A DNA stretch of 54,162 bases from contig JALGZP010000007.1 in NCBI GenBank assembly GCA_025774845.1, positions 1 through 54,162 on the forward strand, written 5' to 3'. The position numbers and the translations under genes were made by a program. The notes under the pieces are model-generated. The model made no database searches. It was given only the letters and a program-made list of their open reading frames with translations, and was not told where the DNA came from. Source of the DNA: a bacterium (lineage in GTDB: Bacteria > Arandabacterota > Arandabacteria > Arandabacterales > Arandabacteraceae). Below are positions 1-6,888 of this stretch, one piece after another; within the stretch, counting starts at the first letter, position 1; every line of letters starts with the position of its first letter.

Positions 1-291
1 GTTGTCACCGAAGATCCAGAGGTACCACATATTGCCGATGAGATGGATCCAGCCACCGTGAAGGAAGATCGAAGAGAAGAACGGAAAGAACGCCTGCCCC
101 GCGGAGACGTCGCCACCCTGGGCAAAGGATGTTACATAGCCCGGGACCATCCCATAACTGGCGACAAAGGCCCTGAGACCCCTCGTTCCCAGAGAGATCT
201 CGAAAAGAAAGACCAGGACGTTGATGACGATCAGGCCCACGGTGACGATAGGAAAAGTCCTCGAGGGCACATCATCTCTGATAGGAAACAT
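1..291 (-). CDS. Rhomboid family intramembrane serine protease (partial, N-terminal 97 residues)
   Basis: The reading frame starts with ATG at 291, preceded by a GGGGGTGAG ribosome-binding site, and runs off the left edge. The product begins with a short polar stretch, then a membrane segment (VTVGLIVINVLVFLFEISLG, about residues 17-36). It continues into the rhomboid signature HGGWIHLIGNMWYLWIFGDN at about residues 78-97. In the family this loop and TM2 (His and Asn of HxxxN) precede the catalytic Ser and His, which would lie outside the window. Rhomboids cleave transmembrane substrates within the bilayer. The gene is divergent from the 546-3761 fusion and shares its intergenic region. The family call is firm; substrate and activity cannot be judged from the fragment. 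Confidence 0.93.
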   Translation of the reverse strand, partial: MFPIRDDVPSRTFPIVTVGLIVINVLVFLFEISLGTRGLRAFVASYGMVPGYVTSFAQGGDVSAGQAFFPFFSSIFLHGGWIHLIGNMWYLWIFGDN

Positions 292-318
292 ACAATCTCA
301 CCCCCGCAAGTCTGTCTA

Positions 319-347
319 AATGTAAAATCAATGTGAGCGCCTGTCAA
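319..347 (-). promoter_or_regulatory. Candidate sigma70-type promoter for the rhomboid gene
   Basis: On the minus strand TTGACA (342-347) is separated by 17 bp from TACATT (319-324, 4/6 match to TATAAT). It lies about 30 bp upstream of the start codon at 291, which fits a short leader with its ribosome-binding site. Confidence 0.5.
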
Positions 348-379
348 CACCTTCCCCAATCACCGGACTATCAGGGCGG

Positions 380-408
380 TTGACTTGCGCTCTGGGGCAC
401 GCTAACAT
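380..408 (+). promoter_or_regulatory. Candidate sigma70-type promoter for the membrane/spermidine-synthase-like fusion
   Basis: TTGACT (380-385), a 17-bp spacer and TAACAT (403-408). It would give a leader of about 130 nt that contains the repeats at 429-512. Confidence 0.4.
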
Positions 409-428
409 CGTAGATAATTCGGTGCCAG

Positions 429-512
429 CTTAGTAATTCCGCATGAGGTCGGGTGGTAATTAGTAAACTGGTACGGAATTACGATTAGTAATTTGTAAGC
501 TGGTACGGAATT
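429..512. repeat. Short tandem and inverted repeats in the divergent intergenic region
   Basis: ATTAGTAA...CTGGTACGGAATT occurs twice in direct orientation (459-480 and 484-512), the second copy with extra bases in the middle. GTAATTCCG at 433-441 is the exact inverse of CGGAATTAC at 474-482. The cluster sits between the rhomboid gene and the fusion gene, downstream of the candidate plus-strand promoter. It could be an operator array or a leader structure. Apart from the two candidate promoters and these repeats, nothing is seen in 292-545. Confidence 0.45.
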
Positions 513-545
513 CACCGAATTGTGGGATTAGCGAGGGAGTATTGA

Positions 546-3500
546 ATGCGATCGGATAAGAGTACGGTTCTGGTTTTTGCGCTTTTCTTTGTGTCGGGAA
601 TCACGGGGCTGGTGTACGAAGTAGCCTGGACCCGGATGTTGATCACGGTGTTCGGTAGCACAACCCATGCGGTGAGCACGGTGCTTGCCGCTTTCATGGG
701 TGGCCTGGCGCTCGGAAGTATCATCCTCGGCAAGTTCGGGGACAGGTTTGAGCGACCGGTACTGGCCTACGGCATACTCGAGATCCTGATAGGCATTTAT
801 GCGATTCTGATGCCTGTGATAATCGGCGGGCTCTTCGGGCTCTATTCTGCGGTCTTCGAGGCCTTCGGGCAGCAGCCGTTACCCGTGGCGATCCTCCGTT
901 TCCTCCTGACATTTCTCGTTATCCTGATCCCGACCACCCTGATGGGCGGGACGCTCCCTATCTTAAGCAAGTTCGCGGGCAGGGAGTTTGAAAAGCTCGG
1001 TAAGAACATCGGCGGGCTTTATGCTCTCAATACTTTCGGGGCGGTGATCGGATCATTTATAACCGGCTTTGTGCTGCTTGAACTCTTCGGAGTCTCAACT
1101 TCCGTCTACCTCGCGGCAGTTGTAACGATCCTGGTCGGCATAATCGCAAGCACCGCGGGCAGGAAGCCTGTAACGTTGGTGACAGCGCAACCGGCGGGCG
1201 ACGCCAAGAAACCGGCTGAGGCCCCGGGCCTTCCGACCTACACGGCTTTTGTCATACTCCTGGCAATCGGTATTTCAGGTGGGGCGGCACCCAAGGTGCT
1301 TGTGTTCTCACTAGGTGCGACTGCCCATGCCTTCAGCCTCATGCTCACGACGTTTCTCATAGGAATTGCCCTTGGAAGTTTCATATCTTCGCGCTTAGCG
1401 GACCGCTCGAAGCACCCAACCGAAGCCTTCGGTGTTATCGAGATAATCATAGGGCTCGCCGCTCTCGTTTCGATCTATCTCCTTTCAAGACTCGATCTCA
1501 CGCGCCAGTACTTCGACATAAGGGACGCCGGTGGCGATCTTTTCAAACTCAGGGGCGGTGGCTTCCTCCAGGCGGCCACGATTCTCTTTGTGCCGGCTGT
1601 CTTTATGGGTGCGGCATTCCCGCTTGTCACCCGGATCTATGCGAGGAAGAACCTCGTATCATCCTCGATCGGACGCATCTATTTCTTCAATACGGTCGGG
1701 GCTGTGGCGGGCTCCCTGATCGCAGGTTTCGTGCTGGTACCGCTCTTAGGCTCCGCGAGGTCGATAGCGTTCATTGCCTCGTTTAACATTGCAGCCGGTG
1801 TCCTCCTCTTCACTTGCGGAACCAGACGCAGACTCTGGGCGCTGGCCGCTCCCTGCGCGCTCGTCATCTTCATGATTGTCGCATCGATGATCAGACCGGC
1901 CGTGTTTGCACGCACATTCAACATAAAAGAAAAGGGAAGCGAGCTTCTCTACTTCAAGGAGGGTGTGAGCGGAACGGTAACGGTCCACCGCTACCCCGAC
2001 TATGACCTCCTTGCCATCGACGGTGTCAATGTCGCAGGCACGAGTGACATGCTCCGTGTAACCCAGAAACTCCAGGGCCATCTCCCCATACTCCTGGCAC
2101 CCGGCAAGGAAAGGGTTGCCCACATAGGTTTCGGAAGCGGCGAGACCCTGCGTATTCTTACCCTGCACGGTGCGCATCACATAGACGGTATCGAGATATG
2201 CAGGGACGTGATAAGTGTCGCCAGGAGGTTCTTCAGTGACCTGAACCGGCTCGTTTTCGACAGGCCGGAGGTCCACATAACGATCATGGACGGTAAGAAC
2301 TTCGTACTTCTGACCCGGGATGAATACGACATCATAATGACCGATTCGATCTACCCCGGTGCCGGTGGTGCATCGGCCCTCTATACTTACGATCACTTCA
2401 TGGCGGTCAGGGACAAACTCAAGACGGGAGGAATCGCATCATGCTGGCTCCCGCTCGATCTGAGCCGGGAGGATATGCAGGTTGCGCTCAAGGCTTTTAA
2501 CGACGCCTTCCCCAACATGGCGATCTGGTATTGCTATATGACTTTCTCGCAGCACGCGTTGCTTGTGGGTAAGAAAGACGAGGCGATCGATATAGATCTT
2601 GGGAGATTCGTCGCTGCCTTTGAGGACCCCGTAATAAGTGAAGACTTCCGGTCCATACTGATAGATGACCCGTTCACTCTGATATCCTGTTTCTTCGCAG
2701 ACGGCGATGCCGTGAGAGAGTTCTGCGGCGATGCGCCCAGGCACTCGGATGACCACCCGGTCCTCGAGTTCGGTCTGGCGCGGCGGGGCAGTGCCAAGCC
2801 TTACTTGAGCACCAACCTGGAGGAGCTACTGGCCTTGAGACCCAATCCCTTGCCGCGTGTGACCAACCTCTCGGGTGCTGGTATGGACACGGCATATGTC
2901 GCCCAGGAGACGCTCGCGCAGATTCTCCTGTCATCCAATATTATCGGCGGCCATGTCCGCAATGCCCTTGGTGAGGCGGGCAGGGCCCGGGCACAATACG
3001 AGAAGGTGCTCGGTCTTGACCCGGACAATCGCATCGCAACCTACCTGATAAATACTCTGGATGCGACCCTGGGTAGCCTCGAGACTGCAGCCCGCACCAG
3101 TCAGGGCGGATACGAGGCGGCATATTCCCTCGGGGTCAGATACCTGGCCGAAGGCAAGTACGAAGAGTCACTTCGGGAACTTGAACGCGCGTTGTCCTTA
3201 AGACCCGATCTCCCGGATCCACATGTGACAATCGGTGAATGGTACATGCGCCAGGCGAAGCCGGATAAAGCGATAGGGTACCTCGAGAAGGCCAATGGTC
3301 TCAAACCCGGTGACGACGGGATCCTGGTCCGGCTGGGGCTGATGTACCATGCTGTCGGGAGACTGGAAGAAGCCAGGACGGCACTTGAGGAAGCTTTGAA
3401 GATCAACGCCAACGCCTACGAGGCCAGGGTTGAGCTCGGTGCTATCCACCTGGCTGAAGGCGATCTCCCCGGGGCACGGCGGCAGTTTGAGATGGCCGAA

Positions 3501-3761
3501 GGAATAGCGCCTGCAAGACCTATGGCGGTCTACAATCTCGGTCTCACCTATGAGATGGAACACAAATGGACGGAAGCGGCGAATCACTTCAGAAGGGCAC
3601 TTGCGGCGGCGCCTACCTCCTATCTCGCGCACTACCACCTGGGTAACGCCCTTTATGGACTGGGAGACGTCGATGCGGCGATTCGAGAGTGGGAAGCAAC
3701 GCTCTCAATCAAACCCGATCACCCCGGGGCGAGAGAGAATCTAAACGAACACAGGCGTTGA
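546..3761 (+). CDS. Fused membrane (MFS-like) / spermidine synthase-like / TPR protein
   Basis: 1071 residues. ATG at 546 follows GAGGGAG at 6-nt spacing. Residues 1-450 form some 12-14 hydrophobic segments in two related halves, each with a GLVYEVAWTR- or GAAPKVLVFS-like start and the LG..L..GxA.GS pattern of the fused MFS/spermidine synthase family. Around residue 525 comes a Rossmann SAM-binding motif (HIGFGSGETL), then EICRDVISVARRFF and DIIMTDSIYPGAG, as in polyamine aminopropyltransferases. From about residue 800 to the end there are roughly seven or eight TPR repeats. Fused membrane/aminopropyltransferase-like proteins are widespread, but their substrates are mostly unknown, so polyamine synthesis should not be assumed. 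The TPR tail suggests a partner-binding role. No polyamine genes are adjacent. Confidence 0.85.
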   Translation: MRSDKSTVLVFALFFVSGITGLVYEVAWTRMLITVFGSTTHAVSTVLAAFMGGLALGSIILGKFGDRFERPVLAYGILEILIGIYAILMPVIIGGLFGLYSAVFEAFGQQPLPVAILRFLLTFLVILIPTTLMGGTLPILSKFAGREFEKLGKNIGGLYALNTFGAVIGSFITGFVLLELFGVSTSVYLAAVVTILVGIIASTAGRKPVTLVTAQPAGDAKKPAEAPGLPTYTAFVILLAIGISGGAAPKVLVFSLGATAHAFSLMLTTFLIGIALGSFISSRLADRSKHPTEAFGVIEIIIGLAALVSIYLLSRLDLTRQYFDIRDAGGDLFKLRGGGFLQAATILFVPAVFMGAAFPLVTRIYARKNLVSSSIGRIYFFNTVGAVAGSLIAGFVLVPLLGSARSIAFIASFNIAAGVLLFTCGTRRRLWALAAPCALVIFMIVASMIRPAVFARTFNIKEKGSELLYFKEGVSGTVTVHRYPDYDLLAIDGVNVAGTSDMLRVTQKLQGHLPILLAPGKERVAHIGFGSGETLRILTLHGAHHIDGIEICRDVISVARRFFSDLNRLVFDRPEVHITIMDGKNFVLLTRDEYDIIMTDSIYPGAGGASALYTYDHFMAVRDKLKTGGIASCWLPLDLSREDMQVALKAFNDAFPNMAIWYCYMTFSQHALLVGKKDEAIDIDLGRFVAAFEDPVISEDFRSILIDDPFTLISCFFADGDAVREFCGDAPRHSDDHPVLEFGLARRGSAKPYLSTNLEELLALRPNPLPRVTNLSGAGMDTAYVAQETLAQILLSSNIIGGHVRNALGEAGRARAQYEKVLGLDPDNRIATYLINTLDATLGSLETAARTSQGGYEAAYSLGVRYLAEGKYEESLRELERALSLRPDLPDPHVTIGEWYMRQAKPDKAIGYLEKANGLKPGDDGILVRLGLMYHAVGRLEEARTALEEALKINANAYEARVELGAIHLAEGDLPGARRQFEMAEGIAPARPMAVYNLGLTYEMEHKWTEAANHFRRALAAAPTSYLAHYHLGNALYGLGDVDAAIREWEATLSIKPDHPGARENLNEHRR

Positions 3762-3772
3762 ACCGGTCCGGA

Positions 3773-4057
3773 CTAGCGCTTGGGCCGCTTGCGGGTTTTC
3801 GATGCTTTGCGTGGTTTCCTCGCGTCAGCCTTGCGCGCTTCTTCGGCGATCACCTGCTTAAGCCTGATCGAGATATCCTTCGGGATTGTGTCGTCTCTCC
3901 AGCGCTGGTAGAGCGTGATGATCTGCCTCATACTGTCAACATGGATGCGGCACTTCTTACATCCATCCAGGTGTCGATCAATCTCTTCACAGACCTTCAC
4001 GCCGGTTTCACCATGCAGATAGTCCGTAAGCGATCCGAGTATGCGCCTACAGTTCAT
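3773..4057 (-). CDS. Anti-sigma factor, zinc-finger (zf-HC2/ZAS) type
   Basis: 94 residues. The N-terminal half carries the anti-sigma zinc-finger pattern, with a Cys at residue 3 and HLDGCKKC (His-x3-Cys-x2-Cys) near residues 29-36. The tail is very basic (KPRKASKTRKRPKR) and no transmembrane helix is seen, so this looks like a soluble cytoplasmic anti-sigma. The ATG lies one base after the TAG of the upstream sigma gene (TAGTATG), which implies translational coupling. In this family zinc or redox state usually controls sigma binding. The signal here is unknown. It is convergent with the fusion gene ending at 3761, with only 11 bp between. Confidence 0.85.
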   Translation of the reverse strand: MNCRRILGSLTDYLHGETGVKVCEEIDRHLDGCKKCRIHVDSMRQIITLYQRWRDDTIPKDISIRLKQVIAEEARKADARKPRKASKTRKRPKR

Positions 4058-4058
4058 A

Positions 4059-4667
4059 CTAAACCACTTTCCCCTTGGTTTTTTGATTCTTCGCGTGACC
4101 TAAAAGTTGCACTTTCAATTGAGTTCTTGCTCTGTGGAGCCTCGATTTCACCGCCGGGACATCAATTTCGAGTATATCGGCGGTCTCCCTGGTCGAGAGT
4201 CCTTCAACATGCCTCAGGATAAACACCGCCCGGTAGTTTTCACGCAGCCCGTTAATCGCCTTATCCAGGACTTCAGCCGATTCCATTCCGAGAAGCTTTT
4301 CGAGCGGATCAGGGGATCCGTTTTCGATGTCCCGCTGGATTGTGCTGTCCTCTGTCTCGACCGGCTCACTGAGTGATACCGTACTCAATCTCCTGCGTCT
4401 GAGCTTCATCAGGGCGATATTCACGGTGATCCGGTAAAGCCAGGTCGAGAATTTGGATCTTCCCTTGAATGTGGAGAGCTTTCTAAAAGCCTTGATAAAA
4501 GCATCCTGTAATACGTCCTCTGCATCCTCGTCGGTATCAGTCATTCGCCGGGCGAGCCTGTAGATCTTATTCTGGTAGCGCAACATCAGATTGCCGAAGG
4601 CACGTGTGTCACCCTTCTTGGCAAACCCGACCAGTTGCTCGTCTTTTATACCTTTGCTCTTGGCCAT
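4059..4667 (-). CDS. ECF-type RNA polymerase sigma factor
   Basis: 202 residues. Region 2 spans about residues 20-90 (RYQNKIYRLARRMTDTDEDA, then DVLQDAFIKAFRKL and FSTWLYRITVNIALMKLRRR). Region 4 (about 130-185) ends in a helix-turn-helix, STRETADILEIDVPAVKSRL. Regions 1.1 and 3 are absent, as in group 4 (ECF) sigma factors. The next gene downstream, one base away, is a zinc-finger anti-sigma. ATG at 4667 has no convincing Shine-Dalgarno, so translation may be coupled to the small upstream frame ending at 4677 or may start on a leaderless message. Regulon unknown. Confidence 0.93.
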   Translation of the reverse strand: MAKSKGIKDEQLVGFAKKGDTRAFGNLMLRYQNKIYRLARRMTDTDEDAEDVLQDAFIKAFRKLSTFKGRSKFSTWLYRITVNIALMKLRRRRLSTVSLSEPVETEDSTIQRDIENGSPDPLEKLLGMESAEVLDKAINGLRENYRAVFILRHVEGLSTRETADILEIDVPAVKSRLHRARTQLKVQLLGHAKNQKTKGKVV

Positions 4668-4676
4668 AATCGCAAA

Positions 4677-4868
4677 TCAGATGCAGTGTGCAAGTTTGAG
4701 TGCACAATGCCATTTAAGCGAGACCTCTCCCGCGTTCCGTCTCTCCGGCCGATGTCGATTCTCCTTGTAGTACCGGTAGATAGCGTCCCACACACGCAAG
4801 CGCTTCGTGGCACAATGCTTGCAATTCGAATCGGTCATGAACTGGCGCACCGGCATTAGGCGATTCAT
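4677..4868 (-). CDS. Possible small Cys/His-rich protein upstream of the sigma factor (uncertain)
   Basis: A 63-residue frame from ATG 4868 ending 9 bp before the sigma-factor ATG. It contains DSNCKHCATKRL (Cys-x2-Cys) near residues 14-25 and, at the C-terminus, two more Cys each preceded by His (WHC...LAHC), so a small zinc-binding fold is conceivable. The frame could begin further upstream (to 4955). In favour: its stop is very close to the sigma start, which lacks its own Shine-Dalgarno. Against: no clear ribosome-binding site, no recognisable family, and an opposite-strand frame (4867-5016) overlaps the longer version. I treat it as a candidate only. Confidence 0.28.
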   Translation of the reverse strand: MNRLMPVRQFMTDSNCKHCATKRLRVWDAIYRYYKENRHRPERRNAGEVSLKWHCALKLAHCI

Positions 4869-5074
4869 GATAGTCACGAGGACGCACCTTCTCGTTCTGC
4901 TGATGTTTGCGTTGCTCCTCTTATCGGTTGCCCGAGGGTACATCATCCAGTCCATCCTACCACCGGCTTTCGAACCAAGCGGCCCAACCCTAAGCCAGAT
5001 CGACCCCGGCCGGTAGCATAATCATCACGCTGTTAAGGTTAGCCGACATCCATGTTCACGGTCAAGGTTTTTAC
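4869..5074. other. Intergenic stretch between the sigma operon and the deacetylase gene
   Basis: No tRNA, strong hairpin or convincing gene. A plus-strand frame from ATG 4867 to TAG 5016 would encode a 49-residue peptide with one hydrophobic helix (LLVLLMFALLLLSV) and a polar tail. It has only a weak ribosome-binding site, so I do not call it a gene. The region must hold the minus-strand promoter of the sigma operon. TTGACC occurs on that strand near 5060-5065, but without a good -10 box. Confidence 0.3.
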
Positions 5075-5104
5075 TTGCCCAGGTACGCCGTGGCTGTCTA
5101 ATAT
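5075..5104 (+). promoter_or_regulatory. Candidate promoter for the HDAC-family gene
   Basis: TTGCCC (5075-5080), an 18-bp spacer and TAATAT (5099-5104). It ends 6 bp before the AGGAGG ribosome-binding site at 5111-5116, so the message would have an almost minimal leader. Confidence 0.4.
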
Positions 5105-5124
5105 ACCGTCAGGAGGTGATGCCG

Positions 5125-6060
5125 GTGGCAAACGTGGCCCTGTTGTATGATGAAGTATATCTCAAGCACGACACAGGTGCTCATCCCGAGAGGAGTGTGA
5201 GAGTCAAGCACTCCTATGACCACCTGAGAGCAAGACCCATCTATGGAAGCCTCACAGATCTCAAGCCGCGCCCCGCCACCGATGATGAGATCCTCCTTGT
5301 TCATGAGAGGCGCTACTTCGATTACCTGCGCTCGATTCCCTCAGACGAAGCCGGAGCACTCGATCCGGATACAATGTTCGGCCCCGGCTCGCTGGAGGCA
5401 GCCATCCTCGCCGCCGGTGCCGTCACGACCGCGGTTGACAACATCATATCCGGTGCGTGTGACCGCGCATTCTGTCTGGTGAGGCCTCCCGGCCATCACG
5501 CACTGCCTGACAGGGCGATGGGTTTCTGCATATTCAACAACGTCGCCATCGGGGCGGCCTACGCCGCGAGAAGCCGCGGTCTTAAGAGGACGGCAATCAT
5601 CGATTTCGATGTACATCACGGCAACGGAACCCAGGACATGTTCTACGGTGACGAAGATGTCCTGTACTGCTCGCTCCACAAGTGGCCTTTCTATCCGGGT
5701 ACAGGATCGTCGGATGAGACGGGTCGCGGTAAGGGACAGGGTAAGACCGTGAACGTACCGCTTCCGTCAGGAACGGGTCAAGCGGGTTATCTTGACGCGC
5801 TCGCAGACATCGTACTTCCCGCAGTCCGCGAGCACCGTCCGGCCATCATCTTCCTGTCGGCGGGGTTTGATGCGCATGAGGCAGACCCCATCGGTGGCAT
5901 GGATCTCAATGAGGATTCATTCGATGAACTGACCGGTGCGATAGTGGAGACAGCCCGCGAAGTTTGTGACGGCAAGATCGTCTCGGCACTCGAAGGTGGT
6001 TACAACATCGAGGCCCTGGGAGCTTCAATCCACGCCCACATCACGGCACTCTCTAAATAG
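5125..6060 (+). CDS. Histone deacetylase / acetoin-utilisation family zinc deacetylase
   Basis: I choose GTG at 5125 because AGGAGG (5111-5116) lies 8 nt upstream; the ATG at 5119 is only 2 nt from it. This gives 311 residues, the usual size for bacterial class II-like HDAC homologues. The catalytic set is complete: RPPGHHAL (His124/His125), IIDFDVHHGNG (zinc ligands Asp162 and His164), SAGFDAHEADP (zinc ligand Asp249) and LEGGY (transition-state Tyr293). Members remove acyl groups from acetyl-lysine proteins, polyamines or other small amides. Which of these applies cannot be told from sequence. A single-gene unit, convergent with bL35. It lies 1.4 kb from the spermidine-synthase-like fusion, so an acetylpolyamine substrate is a testable idea, not evidence. 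Confidence 0.93.
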   Translation: MANVALLYDEVYLKHDTGAHPERSVRVKHSYDHLRARPIYGSLTDLKPRPATDDEILLVHERRYFDYLRSIPSDEAGALDPDTMFGPGSLEAAILAAGAVTTAVDNIISGACDRAFCLVRPPGHHALPDRAMGFCIFNNVAIGAAYAARSRGLKRTAIIDFDVHHGNGTQDMFYGDEDVLYCSLHKWPFYPGTGSSDETGRGKGQGKTVNVPLPSGTGQAGYLDALADIVLPAVREHRPAIIFLSAGFDAHEADPIGGMDLNEDSFDELTGAIVETAREVCDGKIVSALEGGYNIEALGASIHAHITALSK

Positions 6061-6072
6061 GCCGGATCTGAG

Positions 6073-6270
6073 TTAGGAACCGGGAAGCAGTTTCTTAATT
6101 CGTTTGGTGTCGGCGCCCGAAACCGTTGCGGCCTTCCTGAGTTTACGCTTCCTCTTCCGCGTCTTCGCTGTGAATTGATGACTCGTTAAGGACTTTCTTC
6201 GCGCCACCTTTCCCGTTCCCGTCTTCTTCATTCGCTTTGCAGTAGACTTGCTTGTTTTGGCTTTGGGCAC
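6073..6270 (-). CDS. rpmI: Large-subunit ribosomal protein bL35
   Basis: 65 residues, very basic, with the bL35 pattern: [20 protein letters not shown] at the N-terminus, then a basic [15 protein letters not shown] core and a final KRIKKLLPG. Length fits the family (about 64-66). bL35 is usually encoded between infC and rplT. Here it follows bS21 and a small Cys protein instead, so the normal IF3-L35-L20 arrangement and its autoregulation are broken up in this organism, at least at this locus. Confidence 0.93.
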   Translation of the reverse strand: MPKAKTSKSTAKRMKKTGTGKVARRKSLTSHQFTAKTRKRKRKLRKAATVSGADTKRIKKLLPGS

Positions 6271-6283
6271 TGTACAGTATCTC

Positions 6284-6466
6284 CTATCTGATCATTCCCT
6301 TGCAACACTGAGATGCTTCTCTTTCTCGTCTGAACTTCATTCCGCAGACGCCGCAGCGGAACTTGCCGCCTATCCTGCCTTCACGTTCCGCCTTCTTGAG
6401 AAGCATTTCATAGGTGGCACTGGGCTGATCTTTCACAAGAACCTCTTTCTCATCCTTGTAACCCAA
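6284..6466 (-). CDS. Small Cys-containing protein between bS21 and bL35
   Basis: 60 residues. Proposed start TTG at 6466, because a GGGGGAG ribosome-binding site lies about 5 nt upstream; the first internal ATG would remove the first 20 residues. The C-terminal part holds [10 protein letters not shown] (Cys-x2-Cys) near residues 36-45 and a Cys-Cys pair near residue 54, flanked by basic residues, which looks like a miniature zinc ribbon. I recognise no family. It lies 13 bp upstream of bL35 on the same strand, which suggests a link with the ribosome or translation. Moderate confidence that it is expressed. Confidence 0.55.
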   Translation of the reverse strand: MGYKDEKEVLVKDQPSATYEMLLKKAEREGRIGGKFRCGVCGMKFRREREASQCCKGMIR

Positions 6467-6510
6467 TAGAGCTCCCCCTTCCTGTTTCTACCCACTGAAC
6501 CCCACCGCCG

Positions 6511-6556
6511 TGCCTCGGGCTAGAGGCAGTAGAATCGAAAGGGCTCGAAAAGCCCT
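6511..6556 (-). terminator. Two short hairpins after the bS21 gene (weak terminator or processing site)
   Basis: Stem 6540-6545/6551-6556 (AGGGCT/AGCCCT, 5-nt loop) overlaps the bS21 stop codon and is followed on the minus strand by only TTT. A second stem, 6511-6516/6523-6528 (TGCCTC/GAGGCA), lies just beyond. There is no proper T-run, so partial termination or RNA processing between bS21 and the downstream genes is as likely as full termination. Confidence 0.35.
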
Positions 6557-6746
6557 ACCTCCGTCCCTCACTAGTCCTTCGCCGGTTCTCAGCTTTCAGA
6601 GCCTTCTTCCTACGCTTTTCACTGGGCTTCATAAACCGTGAAGCCCGCTTCATTTCCTGGACTATTCCCTGTTTCTCACACTCCTTCTTGAACCGTCTGA
6701 TCGCCCTGTCAATCGTCTCATTGTGTCTTACGATAATGCCAGGCAT
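6555..6746 (-). CDS. rpsU: Small-subunit ribosomal protein bS21
   Basis: 63 residues, basic, with the bS21 signature: PGIIVRHNETIDRAIRRFKKECEKQGI at the N-terminus, then MKRASRFMKPSEKRRKKALKAENRRR. Length and charge match the family. bS21 binds the 30S platform near the anti-Shine-Dalgarno helix. It heads a small minus-strand group with the Cys protein and bL35 and has its own consensus-like promoter. The gene is divergent from the sigma54 activator. Confidence 0.95.
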   Translation of the reverse strand: MPGIIVRHNETIDRAIRRFKKECEKQGIVQEMKRASRFMKPSEKRRKKALKAENRRRTSEGRR

Positions 6747-6788
6747 CGGAAATCACGACCTTCCAGCGTTTTTTGCACTTATTTGATG

Positions 6789-6816
6789 AATTTAGCACAA
6801 TTTTACAGGATGTCAA
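6789..6816 (-). promoter_or_regulatory. Candidate sigma70-type promoter for the bS21 gene
   Basis: On the minus strand, TTGACA (6811-6816), a 16-bp spacer and TAAATT (6789-6794), in an AT-rich stretch about 45 bp upstream of the start codon at 6746. Confidence 0.55.
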
Positions 6817-6888
6817 GTGAAATTCTGCTAAGATGTTGACCACCCAAGCAGGGTATGTTAGGTTGTCCCCGGAGGTGACGCAACTGTA

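Noticed and set aside
465..483. TGGTACGGAATTACG as a sigma54 -24/-12 promoter
   Set aside because: The GG to GC spacing does not fit and the -12 GC is missing. The chance resemblance comes from the repeat unit.
1746..2396. A 216-codon minus-strand frame
   Set aside because: It lies fully inside the spermidine synthase-like region of the plus-strand fusion, whose motifs are unmistakable.
4867..5016. A 49-residue single-helix membrane peptide on the plus strand
   Set aside because: Only a weak ribosome-binding site, no recognisable relative, and it overlaps another weak candidate on the opposite strand. Mentioned only in the gap note.
4869..5074. A tRNA or other RNA gene in the gap before the deacetylase
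   Set aside because: No cloverleaf arms, no T-loop GTTCRA in context and no strong hairpin on either strand.
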